34,902 nt of DNA from Candidatus Altarchaeales archaeon ex4484_2 (lineage in GTDB: Archaea; Altiarchaeota; Altiarchaeia; IMC4; QMZM01), in the NCBI GenBank assembly GCA_002254565.1, contig NJEG01000005.1:1-34902 (forward strand), read 5' to 3'. This document shows, one piece after another, positions 8,197 through 16,757 of the stretch. The position numbers and the translations under genes are program-made. A model generated the notes under the pieces. That model did not search any database, was not told the DNA's origin, and worked only from the letters and a program-made list of their open reading frames with translations. Numbering within the stretch: the stretch's first letter is position 1; every line of letters starts with the position of its first letter.

Positions 8197-8844
8197 ATGG
8201 AAAAATACCACCCTATTATTTTAATACTGGTTCTGTTATCAACTGCATGCATGCAAGAGAATCCAGAGACGATGACAGATATGGTAAAAACACCGGCTGA
8301 TTGTGGGAAAATAGAGGACATCGAGAGCAGAGAGAGATGCCTGATGAATATGGCAATAGAGAACATGGAACCCAAACTCTGCGATGAGATACAGTACACC
8401 CCCTACAGAACAGCATGTCTCCAGAACACAGCCAAGAAACTCAAAAACCCTGGAATCTGCGAGAAAATAGAGGATAAAAGCCAGAGAAACAATTGCATCA
8501 CATCCATAGCCCAGGAAACATGCGACCCCCTCTTCTGCGAGAAAATAAACCAGACAAACGAAAGAGATAACTGCTTCACCCTAACAGCCTACCGCCAGAG
8601 AAACATCACCACATGCAATGAAATAGAAAACAGCTACAAGAGAGATGGCTGCCGTCTGGAGGTAGCAAAGACTCTGGGAGACTATCTCCTCTGCGACAGG
8701 ATACAGAAAAAAAACCTGTGGGATGAATGCACCCTCCATATAGCAATAGAAACCATGAACCCAAAAGTATGCGATAGATTTACTATAGTATACAAGAAAC
8801 AGGACTGTCTAGGAGCTATAAAGAGAGCGCAGCAAGGTGACTAA
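8197..8844 (+). CDS. Lipoprotein with seven 26-aa C-x11-C repeats
   Basis: Lipobox-like LLSTAC; seven repeats of the form C-x-x-[IF]-x9-C (e.g. CEKIEDKSQRNNC) at constant 26-residue period. Confidence 0.8.
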   Translation: MEKYHPIILILVLLSTACMQENPETMTDMVKTPADCGKIEDIESRERCLMNMAIENMEPKLCDEIQYTPYRTACLQNTAKKLKNPGICEKIEDKSQRNNCITSIAQETCDPLFCEKINQTNERDNCFTLTAYRQRNITTCNEIENSYKRDGCRLEVAKTLGDYLLCDRIQKKNLWDECTLHIAIETMNPKVCDRFTIVYKKQDCLGAIKRAQQGD

Positions 8845-8877
8845 ACCCGCCTCCGAGCCCATACAATTACATGATAT

Positions 8878-9080
8878 TTACCTGATGCGGTGCATTGGAA
8901 TCAACGAATCCCCCACAGAAAAAAAGCCACCCTCAACCCTATATCAGAGAAAGAAACCCTTCTTAGTTCATGAGATGAACGGTCAATGTAGTGCACCATA
9001 TACTCTCCCTCAACAAGCCTGTGATCCCATTTAATCTGGTACAGGGCATCCCGCTCAGTTAACTCTTTACCCAAGGTCAT
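8878..9080 (-). pseudogene. DUF504/UPF0248-like protein, one-nucleotide frameshift
   Basis: Minus-strand ATG at 9080 overlapping the agmatinase stop: MTLGKELTERDALYQIKWDHRLVEGEYMVHYIDRSSHELRRVSFSDI, then after +1 nt near 8936..8946: RVEGGFFSVGDSLIPMHRIR*. Not in the ORF track. Confidence 0.6.
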
Positions 9081-9933
9081 CAGCGAACACGTAACCCACC
9101 AGTTTATAGAGTAACCGGGCAGCCAGGTAATCAGGTGAACTAAAATCCTTTATGGGAGAAAACTCTACAACATCAAAGCCCACCACATTCCTCTCCCTGC
9201 ACAGTAATTTCAGGAAATCCAAGAGCAGGTACCAGTCCAGGCCCCCTGGCTCCGGTGTTCCCACGGAAGGCATGATGGATGGGTCAAAGACGTCTAGGTC
9301 AATCGTAAGATAAACATTATCCTCCAAGGCATCTATCGCCTCCCTGAACCATTTTTTGTTGTCAAAGATGTCCCGGGCCCAGAGGAGGGTGTAACCCCTT
9401 TTTTTTATCAGCTCATTCTCCTCCCTGCTGAGGCTTCTAACACCCACCTGCACTGCATCAGCCATCTCCCTTACACGTGACATAACACATGCGTGACTAT
9501 ATTTTTCCCCCCTGAACTCATCCCTCAAGTCCGCGTGAGCATCCAGCTGCAGAATCGATAAATCACTGTATCTCTCAATGAAGGCCTCCACCATTCCAAC
9601 AGAGAGAGAATGCTCTCCCCCGACCAGAACGGGAAACTTGCCGTCGCCTAAAACCCCAGCGGTTTTATCCCGTACCATCCTAACAGCCTCCAGGGGTTTC
9701 ATTCCCTCAAGTTCAAGCTCCAGAAGGGAGATACCAACCTCAAAGGGGCTGGAAACTAATTCCTCGTCGAACAACTCCAGATTCAGGAAAGCATCCATTA
9801 CAGCCTTAGGGCCCTTCGAGGTGCCCTTACCCCATGATACAGTAGCCTCATAAGGCGCTAATAGGAACACAACACCTGCTTTCTTGTATTCAACAAACTC
9901 CCAGGAGATACTTAAGGAATCGAATTCATGCAT
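9067..9933 (-). CDS. speB: Agmatinase / ureohydrolase family protein
   Basis: Ureohydrolase metal motifs: GGEHS, QLDAHADLRDE, TIDLDVFDPSIMPSVGTPEPGG. Confidence 0.9.
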   Translation of the reverse strand: MHEFDSLSISWEFVEYKKAGVVFLLAPYEATVSWGKGTSKGPKAVMDAFLNLELFDEELVSSPFEVGISLLELELEGMKPLEAVRMVRDKTAGVLGDGKFPVLVGGEHSLSVGMVEAFIERYSDLSILQLDAHADLRDEFRGEKYSHACVMSRVREMADAVQVGVRSLSREENELIKKRGYTLLWARDIFDNKKWFREAIDALEDNVYLTIDLDVFDPSIMPSVGTPEPGGLDWYLLLDFLKLLCRERNVVGFDVVEFSPIKDFSSPDYLAARLLYKLVGYVFADDLG

Positions 9934-11021
9934 TCTCTTAAATCACCCACGAAATCCTCTAAAACCTCTCTGGAAACATGAGGCATCACCACAATCCTGA
10001 TGGAATTGGTCTCCCGATCCAGCGAGAGAGCCCAGCCCCGCTCCAACAACAACCCATAAACCTGAGGCATTGAATCAGAGGTTAAGGCCACGAAATTAAT
10101 CTCCGGCTCAATAACAGGCTCCACACCCTCCACACCCTCCAAAAGAGACAACAAAAATCTGGTGTTCTCCATGCACTCCCATACCTTGCTCCTGAAGCCT
10201 TCCACCCCATAGAACATGAGGTTAGCCCACACAGCCGCTATAAAACCAGCACTCCTGGATCCGGTCAATGTAGGCAGGGGTTCCTCCAGATAGGAGGGTT
10301 TAAACCTCAGGCGCTTCATATATGATTCATCCCGGAAGAGTATACAACCTGAGGGTATGGGGGTGTAGCCCATCTTGTGAGGGTCTATGGTCAGTGAATC
10401 AATGTTCACAAGGCCGAAATCTATTCTCTCCGAGTTCTCGAGGAAGGGTAGTACCATACCAGCGAACGCAGCATCCACGTGAAAGAATACATCCCCACAA
10501 AGCCCATTAACCTCCGTTATAGGATCCACGACACCCAATGCCGAGGTCCCGGCAGTCAAAACCACAGCAAGAGTTTCATCCGAAATCCCCTCCTGTATAG
10601 AGGCCACATCAGCCTTGAATTTCTCATCCAGGGGAATCCACTTGATCTCCAGCTCCAATAAATCCGCCGCCTTATCCAGAGAATAATGGGCTGACTCGGG
10701 TACCAGAATCTCTCTCCTGCCAGGATATTTTTTCTTGGCAGCCCACAGTGCCTGAATGTTGGCTTCAGTCCCTCCGCTGGTTACGTAACCGGAAAGATTC
10801 TTTTTCCCTAAAATAGAGCTGAACCATTTGATCACATCCATTTCCAGCTCCCCGGAATTAGGGAAAACGTAGCGGTCTAAGACGTTCACGTCAGAGAAAA
10901 TCCTGTAGGCTTCAAGGGAAACATCAGAGGGTTCAGTGCACACGGAAGACAATATCCTCCCGTCCGCAAAGAACGGGTCTTTTTTCCTCAACTCCATAAG
11001 TCTCCCCAGTACATCATTCAT
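9912..11021 (-). CDS. mfnA: L-tyrosine (or aspartate) decarboxylase, PLP-dependent, MfnA-like
   Basis: GYVTSGGTEANIQALWAAK, VDAAFAGMVLPF, SLTIDPHKMGYTPIPSGCILFRD. Confidence 0.88.
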   Translation of the reverse strand: MNDVLGRLMELRKKDPFFADGRILSSVCTEPSDVSLEAYRIFSDVNVLDRYVFPNSGELEMDVIKWFSSILGKKNLSGYVTSGGTEANIQALWAAKKKYPGRREILVPESAHYSLDKAADLLELEIKWIPLDEKFKADVASIQEGISDETLAVVLTAGTSALGVVDPITEVNGLCGDVFFHVDAAFAGMVLPFLENSERIDFGLVNIDSLTIDPHKMGYTPIPSGCILFRDESYMKRLRFKPSYLEEPLPTLTGSRSAGFIAAVWANLMFYGVEGFRSKVWECMENTRFLLSLLEGVEGVEPVIEPEINFVALTSDSMPQVYGLLLERGWALSLDRETNSIRIVVMPHVSREVLEDFVGDLRECMNSIP

Positions 11022-11023
11022 TT

Positions 11024-11779
11024 TTATCCCTCAATCAGCTCCTCGACGGTTATCCGACCCTCATGCAGCGACGACCCTATCAGAACCCTGGACACACCCG
11101 CATCAAGGAGCACGGCCACATCCAGTAGAAACCGCACCCCACCACCATATATCAATTCCACACCATCAAGCCTGTCCACTATCATCTCGCACAAATCCAG
11201 ATTGGGACCGGAGGACATACCCACCCGATCCAGATCTATAGCTATGACCTTCACTATGGTTGGGCTATCTCGTATAAGATCCAAGAACACGTCAAGGTCA
11301 CAGTTCATCTCGCACAAGAGGCTTCCATTCCGTATGTCAAGGCCTAATGCAAACTTTTTAGGGAACCTCAACAGGTTAAGGGAGGTGAATGTTTCAGTAG
11401 CCAGTATAGGTATTATGCCCACCGCCTCTATGGAAAAAATAGCCTCCCCAGACCATGTGCCTATGTCTGCCATCACATCCAATCCAGTCCCCAACCTTAT
11501 TCCCTTAAGTAGATCAAGGTTGGGTGATTTATTCATTATGCCATCCAGGTCTGCTACATAGATGGACTTGAATCCCAGCTGCTTGTAGGCCATGGAAACC
11601 TGGAGAGGGTTTGAGGAATCCACCAACATGCTGCTCAACTCCCTATATATCTCCCGCCTCCCCTGTTTTGCTCCAACAGCCACACCGTCTTTTATATCAA
11701 TAACAGGCACAACGAAATCAATCAGTGACATATAGATATATTGGAATAGGATAGGAAAAGACAATTTATTTCGATTCAC
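11024..11779 (-). CDS. HisA/HisF-like TIM-barrel protein of the methanogen 'hisAF-related' type
   Basis: VPVIDIKDGVAVGAKQGRREIY, YVADLDGI, LIYGGGVRFLLDVAVLLDAGVSRVLIGSSLHEG; lies in the mfn neighbourhood. Confidence 0.75.
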   Translation of the reverse strand: MNRNKLSFPILFQYIYMSLIDFVVPVIDIKDGVAVGAKQGRREIYRELSSMLVDSSNPLQVSMAYKQLGFKSIYVADLDGIMNKSPNLDLLKGIRLGTGLDVMADIGTWSGEAIFSIEAVGIIPILATETFTSLNLLRFPKKFALGLDIRNGSLLCEMNCDLDVFLDLIRDSPTIVKVIAIDLDRVGMSSGPNLDLCEMIVDRLDGVELIYGGGVRFLLDVAVLLDAGVSRVLIGSSLHEGRITVEELIEG

Positions 11780-11823
11780 TACTAATATAGTAAGATATAT
11801 ATAGGCGATAGCACTAATTTAGT
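11780..11823. promoter_or_regulatory. Candidate divergent operator: two AT-rich inverted repeats flanking a TATA box
   Basis: TACTA-ATA-TAGTA (11780..11792) and ACTAA-T-TTAGT (11813..11823), centres 32 bp apart with atatatatag between, just before the Lrp/AsnC start at 11832. Confidence 0.45.
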
Positions 11824-11831
11824 TAAATAGG

Positions 11832-12299
11832 ATGAAAATCGACAGACTTGATTTAGAGATAATAAAACACCTGCAAGAGGATGCGAGATTAAGTTTCCGG
11901 CACCTGGGTAGGAAACTTAATGTGCCGCATACAACCGTGTTCACGAGAGCTGAAAAACTGGTAAAAAATGGAGTAATAAAAAAGTTCTCTGCCCTGATAC
12001 ACCCCCACGACATGGGCCTGCAGACAGGTTTCGTTATAATAGACGCCCCACCAGCCAAGTCAAAAGATATGGCGGAGAAGATATCCAAATTCAATGAAGC
12101 CCGGAGGGTGTACAGGACATTCGACGGGAAAATCATCACCAAGGTTGTGGTATCAGATCAACACAGAGGTTTAGAAAAATTCTTGACAAAAATAGGTGAC
12201 TATCCCATGACTACCCTGGCTGTGCATGATGTTGTGAAATTTGAGGAGGGAGTGCACCCTGAAATCCTGAAGTCGCTTGACATATACCAGGATAAATGA
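11832..12299 (+). CDS. Lrp/AsnC family transcriptional regulator
   Basis: N-terminal HTH: LDLEIIKHLQEDARLSFRHLGRKLNVPHTTVFTRAEKLVKNGVIKKFSALI; short regulatory domain after it. Confidence 0.85.
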   Translation: MKIDRLDLEIIKHLQEDARLSFRHLGRKLNVPHTTVFTRAEKLVKNGVIKKFSALIHPHDMGLQTGFVIIDAPPAKSKDMAEKISKFNEARRVYRTFDGKIITKVVVSDQHRGLEKFLTKIGDYPMTTLAVHDVVKFEEGVHPEILKSLDIYQDK

Positions 12300-13240
12300 A
12301 ATTCCTAGTCTATGAATATTTTTCTTCAGGAGGCCTTCCAGACCAAAAAAAGAGCCTGTTGATGGAAGGCCTCTGTATGCTGAATCTTATAGTAGACGGA
12401 TTACGAAGGGAAAAGCATCATGTTTATTCCGTGATAGGTGAGTTAAACAATATCGGAGGTGATGTGGTGGTATTAGAGAAACAAATGGATCCTGCATCCT
12501 TCCTCATGGAGAAAGTTGATGAGTTAGGTGTAGATTACGTCTATCCCATAGCACCTGATCGAGAGCTTGCAGTTATTGCATCAACCCTCAAGGGAGAGGT
12601 TGATGCGGTCTGTTCCGAGCCGGATGCATTAGAGAAGGCAGCTGATAAATGGCAGACATATATACTACTGAAAAAAAAGGGTTTGAGACAGCCTGAGACA
12701 TTCAAGGATCGCTGCCCAAAGAAGAATTTCTTGGTGAAGCCACGGTATGGTGTGGGATGTGAGGGTGTTTCCCTTAACTCAGGAACCAGCAGGGAATCCA
12801 TAAACCAGGAGTATATCAAGGGAACAGATGCCAGCGTGAGCGTATTCTCCGACGGCAGGAACTCTAAGGCAGTATCCCTGAACAAGCAACACATCACCCG
12901 GACAGGGAATATTTTAGGTTACAGTGGAGGGGTTGTTCCATTAAGTCACCCCCTCAGCGATGATGCCTTTATTTTAGCGGAGAAGGCAGTGAACAGCATC
13001 AAAGGACTTAAGGGCTGTGTAGGGGTGGATATGGTGTTATCAGATGAACCATATATCATAGAAATCAACCCGAGGGTTACCACCTCCATGGCAGCCCTGG
13101 AGCAGGCAGCCGACTTTAATGTAGCAGCTTCCTCGCTTGAAGCATATAAAGGAAATCTCCCCAAGAGACCTGAATTCAAGAGTAACGTGGAGTTCAATCT
13201 GACAGATGAGGGGATATCTTTTTTCCACACAGACATATAA
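12296..13240 (+). CDS. mfnD: ATP-grasp protein, probable tyramine-L-glutamate ligase (MfnD-like)
   Basis: KFLVYEYFSSGGL start, ATP-grasp signatures (FLVKPRYGVGCEGV, EYIKGTDASVSVFSDG, VDMVLSDEPYIIEINPRVTTSM); ATGA overlap with upstream gene. Confidence 0.82.
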   Translation: MKFLVYEYFSSGGLPDQKKSLLMEGLCMLNLIVDGLRREKHHVYSVIGELNNIGGDVVVLEKQMDPASFLMEKVDELGVDYVYPIAPDRELAVIASTLKGEVDAVCSEPDALEKAADKWQTYILLKKKGLRQPETFKDRCPKKNFLVKPRYGVGCEGVSLNSGTSRESINQEYIKGTDASVSVFSDGRNSKAVSLNKQHITRTGNILGYSGGVVPLSHPLSDDAFILAEKAVNSIKGLKGCVGVDMVLSDEPYIIEINPRVTTSMAALEQAADFNVAASSLEAYKGNLPKRPEFKSNVEFNLTDEGISFFHTDI

Positions 13241-13246
13241 TACAAA

Positions 13247-14206
13247 ATGAAGCTTCTGGGTCTGGACATAGGTGGAGCCAACATAAAAACCGCTTTTTCC
13301 GGAGTTGACGGGCTGATTCAGGGTTCCTGCTATTTCCCCATCTGGGAGAGAAAGCATGAACTAAGGCCTTTCCTAGGTAGGGTTGTGGAAGAATTCAAAC
13401 CAGAGAGGGTTGCCTTGACCATGACAGCAGAGTTGTCGGATGCTTTCAGCAACAAGAGGGAGGGGGTTAATTTTATAGTAGACTCATTAGAGGGGTGCTT
13501 TAACGGAAGAATTCTTGTTTCGTCCACTGATGGTGTTTTCGTATCCCCAAAAGAGGCGAGGGAAGAGTATATGAAGGTTGCCTCAGCTAACTGGGTTGCA
13601 ATCAGCCAATACGCTGCGAAGAGATATGATTCAGGGGTTTTAGTGGATGTGGGGAGCACCACCACAGACATCATACCCTTCAGCGAGGGATTAATCGTTC
13701 CAGAGGGTAGAACCGACTTGGAGAGGCTCCAAAGCGGTGAACTATTATATACCGGAGCCCTGAGAACTAATCTGGCAACTATAGCAGACTCTGTGCCAGT
13801 TAGGGGGGTGGAAACCGGAGTCTCCTCCGAGTTTTTCGCCTTAACAGCAGACGTCTACAGGGTACTTGGGGATATACAAGAAGAGGATTACGTGTGCGAC
13901 ACACCCGATGAACGAGGTAAGAGCACCAAGGAGTGCATGGCGAGAATTGCTAGAGTTGTCTGCGCAGACACATTAATGCTGGATGATGAAGAGATAAGGG
14001 ATATCGCCTGCTACCTGAAAGATAATCAGTTGGGTTTGGTCAGGAGGGGTATGGAGAAAATAGCCGATAGGTGGGGGCTCGATAAAGCATTCACCTGTGG
14101 TAGCGGCTCTTTTATCGCAGAGAAGGCAGCTTGTAAAGCAGGGCTTGAAATCCATCGACTTGAGATGAACACCGCATCCGCTATGTTAAATCTGTTGAGG
14201 GAATAG
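13247..14206 (+). CDS. mfnF: MfnF-like / hydantoinase-type kinase-fold protein of the methanofuran pathway
   Basis: LLGLDIGGANIKTAF; GVLVDVGSTTTDIIPF; AFTCGSGSFIAEKAA; next to the mfnD-like gene. Confidence 0.82.
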   Translation: MKLLGLDIGGANIKTAFSGVDGLIQGSCYFPIWERKHELRPFLGRVVEEFKPERVALTMTAELSDAFSNKREGVNFIVDSLEGCFNGRILVSSTDGVFVSPKEAREEYMKVASANWVAISQYAAKRYDSGVLVDVGSTTTDIIPFSEGLIVPEGRTDLERLQSGELLYTGALRTNLATIADSVPVRGVETGVSSEFFALTADVYRVLGDIQEEDYVCDTPDERGKSTKECMARIARVVCADTLMLDDEEIRDIACYLKDNQLGLVRRGMEKIADRWGLDKAFTCGSGSFIAEKAACKAGLEIHRLEMNTASAMLNLLRE

Positions 14207-14247
14207 AAAAAAGAATATATATCATAGGAGGATAATAGATTATAAGG

Positions 14248-14814
14248 ATGGATAAATCAGAACTTTCAGATAAGGTCTCTGAAGAGCTTGATAAACTACC
14301 CAAGGAGTACATAACTCTTATAACTGTGAACGCAAACGATTACCTGAGGGTAAACCTCCAAATCCTCAAGTTCCTATGCAATAACAAAGGCTTGTACGGC
14401 ATCTACGTGAGCATCAACAGACCCTACACTTCCAGCCTCCAGATAATGAAGGGAAACGACATAGAAACCGATAACCTATTCTTCGTGGACTGCATATCCA
14501 TACTACTCGGAGACACGCCTTTCAGGACAGCAAGATGCCTCTTCACCTCACCTGAAAACTTAACCGACATAGCTGTTTTAATCGACCAGTGGGTCAGGAG
14601 CCTGCCTGAAGGAGATAAATTCCTTTTCCTTGATTCATTATCCACCCTACTCATATATAACTCTGTGGGGAATGTAACAAAATTCTCACACTTCATCACA
14701 GGGAAGATGAGGCAGTGGGGTTTAAATGGGGTGTTGATGTCGCTGGAGAAGGAAAACAACCCGGAGATACTGGATAATATATCCCAGTTCTGCGACAGGA
14801 AGATAAACCTATAA
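14248..14814 (+). CDS. RecA/KaiC-like protein with no recognisable Walker A motif, module copy 1
   Basis: YITLITVNANDYLRVNLQILKFLC where a P-loop would be; Walker B-like GDKFLFLDSLSTLLIYNSVGNV. Paralogous to 16181..16750. Confidence 0.7.
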   Translation: MDKSELSDKVSEELDKLPKEYITLITVNANDYLRVNLQILKFLCNNKGLYGIYVSINRPYTSSLQIMKGNDIETDNLFFVDCISILLGDTPFRTARCLFTSPENLTDIAVLIDQWVRSLPEGDKFLFLDSLSTLLIYNSVGNVTKFSHFITGKMRQWGLNGVLMSLEKENNPEILDNISQFCDRKINL

Positions 14815-15142
14815 TGGAGGTTATAGGACAATACACTGCGGTAGAGTACATTGTCCTCTACATCATAGCTTCGATGTGTTTCATCTCCTATCTCTGGATG
14901 AGACAAAGCATAAAGAAGCTCACCAAGGGACATGTGAAGAAGCTCTTCAACTACATGCTGTGGATTGTTAAATGGGTTTCCTCTGCGCCATCTGGTTGTT
15001 TATCCTGCAGGTGAATTTCATAGAACTGGAACGTTCCAGCATTATCTCATCTTTCGCCGTTTTCATATCCATGCTTTTCCTGATAGTATCCCATATATCC
15101 GTGAAGATGAAGGAGGTCAGCGAAATCTTTGGCTTCAGATAA
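14814..15142 (+). pseudogene. Small integral-membrane protein, module copy 1, one-nucleotide frameshift
   Basis: ORF 14814..15014 breaks at GGG (14974..14976). With one extra G it reads ...WIVKWGFLCAIWLFILQVNFIELERSSIISSFAVFISMLFLIVSHISVKMKEVSEIFGFR*, collinear with the paralogue at 16758..17102. Confidence 0.75.
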
Positions 15143-16127
15143 CCTCGTCCAGCTCAGCCAGCTCGTCCACCACAAAATCAGCTCCTAGATCAATAAGCTT
15201 CTCCCTCAACCTTTTTTTCCCTGAATCATTCCTTATTGATGCAGTAACCCCTATGGAACGGAACCCTGCTCTCTTGGCCGCTATTACGTCATCAGGAACG
15301 TCGCCTACGTAGGCTATATTTCCCCCTCCGATAAAACCCTTCACTTCCTCAATCCTTTTCCTGCATTCCAGAAGCTGTGACGGATCCGGCTTCCCTGAGG
15401 GGAAGTCATCGCTTCCCACGATAAATTCTTCATTGAAGAATTCACGGAATCCATGCATCTTAAGGACAACGTCTATCTCGAAATGCTCTCTCCCTGAGGC
15501 AATCCCCATAATGTGTCTCTCTGATAACCTGCTCAGGAGCTTCTGAGCGGTCAGGGGCTTCTCATTTCTGATAAATCCCTTACTTTTAACGTGCTCCGGC
15601 TTGAAGCCATATTTCTTTCTGAATAAATCCCGCCCGAGATACATTTCCTGGAATAACTGCTTTATCAAATCAGTGTGCCAGAACTTCTCTGCTGTTTCCT
15701 CGCTTCCACCATAGAGCTCAACCAGAGCGTTTCGGAGATTTGCAAGCCCTCCCCCCTTAGCTGCTGTTCCCTTAAAAACAGGGTCTAAATCCAGACCCCT
15801 ATGGGATTCATCCCACATCATGGGAAGGTCCTTCAATGAATTAACGCATTTACCTCTGGAATCTATTTCTGAGATGATACCTGTCAGGAAACATAAAACC
15901 GCTCCGTAGGTTATCTCCCAGTCGTTGTTGAATCCCCCCGCCATCTTGAACTTCTGCGTGTCCTCTATAGACAGCAGGTAATCATCAAGCCCTAAGCCCA
16001 CTATTTCCGTGAAATAATACTGGGTTGTTTCCACGATAGCTTTCCTGTAGGAGTCACCGACATACACCAGAACGCCGTCGATGTCCCAGATAAGCGCCCT
16101 TAAATCCAAGTTAACTGTACCTCTCAT
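15135..16127 (-). CDS. HAD superfamily hydrolase (IA-type)
   Basis: DxDxV motif ALIWDIDGVLVYVGDSYRKA; KMAGGFNNDWEITYGA; GKPDPSQLLECRKRI; YVGDVPDDVIAAKRAGFRSIGV. Confidence 0.85.
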   Translation of the reverse strand: MRGTVNLDLRALIWDIDGVLVYVGDSYRKAIVETTQYYFTEIVGLGLDDYLLSIEDTQKFKMAGGFNNDWEITYGAVLCFLTGIISEIDSRGKCVNSLKDLPMMWDESHRGLDLDPVFKGTAAKGGGLANLRNALVELYGGSEETAEKFWHTDLIKQLFQEMYLGRDLFRKKYGFKPEHVKSKGFIRNEKPLTAQKLLSRLSERHIMGIASGREHFEIDVVLKMHGFREFFNEEFIVGSDDFPSGKPDPSQLLECRKRIEEVKGFIGGGNIAYVGDVPDDVIAAKRAGFRSIGVTASIRNDSGKKRLREKLIDLGADFVVDELAELDEVI

Positions 16128-16180
16128 TTTGTGGGGATTATATTAATCATACTCTGCTATAAATAAATTCAGAGGAGAAA

Positions 16181-16750
16181 ATGCTTGATGCAGGGAAACT
16201 TGAGGCAGATCTCTCAGACCTGCCCAGCAGGTATATCATATTAATAACAGGTTCAGGGAAAGAGTATCAGGAAGCCAAGCTCCGGGTACTGGATAATTTA
16301 TGCAACGAGAAGAGGATTAATGGCATATATGTCAGCCAGAAAACACCTGTTAAAAAGATTCTGTCTGTGTTCAAGAAGAAGGGGATTAAATCAGACAGGA
16401 TTTTCTTTATAGACGCTACGGGTGAGGACTACAAAGAGACAAAGAGGATAGGTAGATATCTCTATTTATCCCCCCAGCAGGTATCTGATATGGCTATCGC
16501 CATAGAGGGTTGGGTGAGAGTATTACCCGTAGGGGATAAGTTTCTTTTCTTAGACGATTACTCTGCCTTGTTCATATATAACTCCCTGGGCTCTGTGAAG
16601 GCCTTCGGCGACTTCCTGAGGAACAGGATGAGGCTCTGGGGCCTAAGGTACGTTTTCATCTCCGTTGAGCGAAGATATGATCTAAAGGTTCTGGATAGGA
16701 TATATAATATATGCGATAAAATAATTGAGGTCCAATCAATCGGTAAATAA
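16181..16750 (+). CDS. RecA/KaiC-like protein with no recognisable Walker A motif, module copy 2
   Basis: YIILITGSGKEYQEAKLRVLDNLC; Walker B-like GDKFLFLDDYSALFIYNSLGSV. Collinear with 14248..14814. Confidence 0.7.
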   Translation: MLDAGKLEADLSDLPSRYIILITGSGKEYQEAKLRVLDNLCNEKRINGIYVSQKTPVKKILSVFKKKGIKSDRIFFIDATGEDYKETKRIGRYLYLSPQQVSDMAIAIEGWVRVLPVGDKFLFLDDYSALFIYNSLGSVKAFGDFLRNRMRLWGLRYVFISVERRYDLKVLDRIYNICDKIIEVQSIGK

Positions 16751-16757
16751 AAAAAAA

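Noticed and set aside
8837-9034. 65-aa plus-strand ORF
   Set aside because: Antisense to the frameshifted DUF504-like gene, which reads as a recognisable protein on the minus strand.
10110-10140. Short tandem repeat ccacaccctccacaccctcc
   Set aside because: Lies within the mfnA coding sequence (GVEGVEPV) and is explained by the repeated GVE codons.
14965-15312. 115-aa plus-strand ORF
   Set aside because: Wrong-frame reading of the frameshifted membrane gene running into antisense of the HAD gene.
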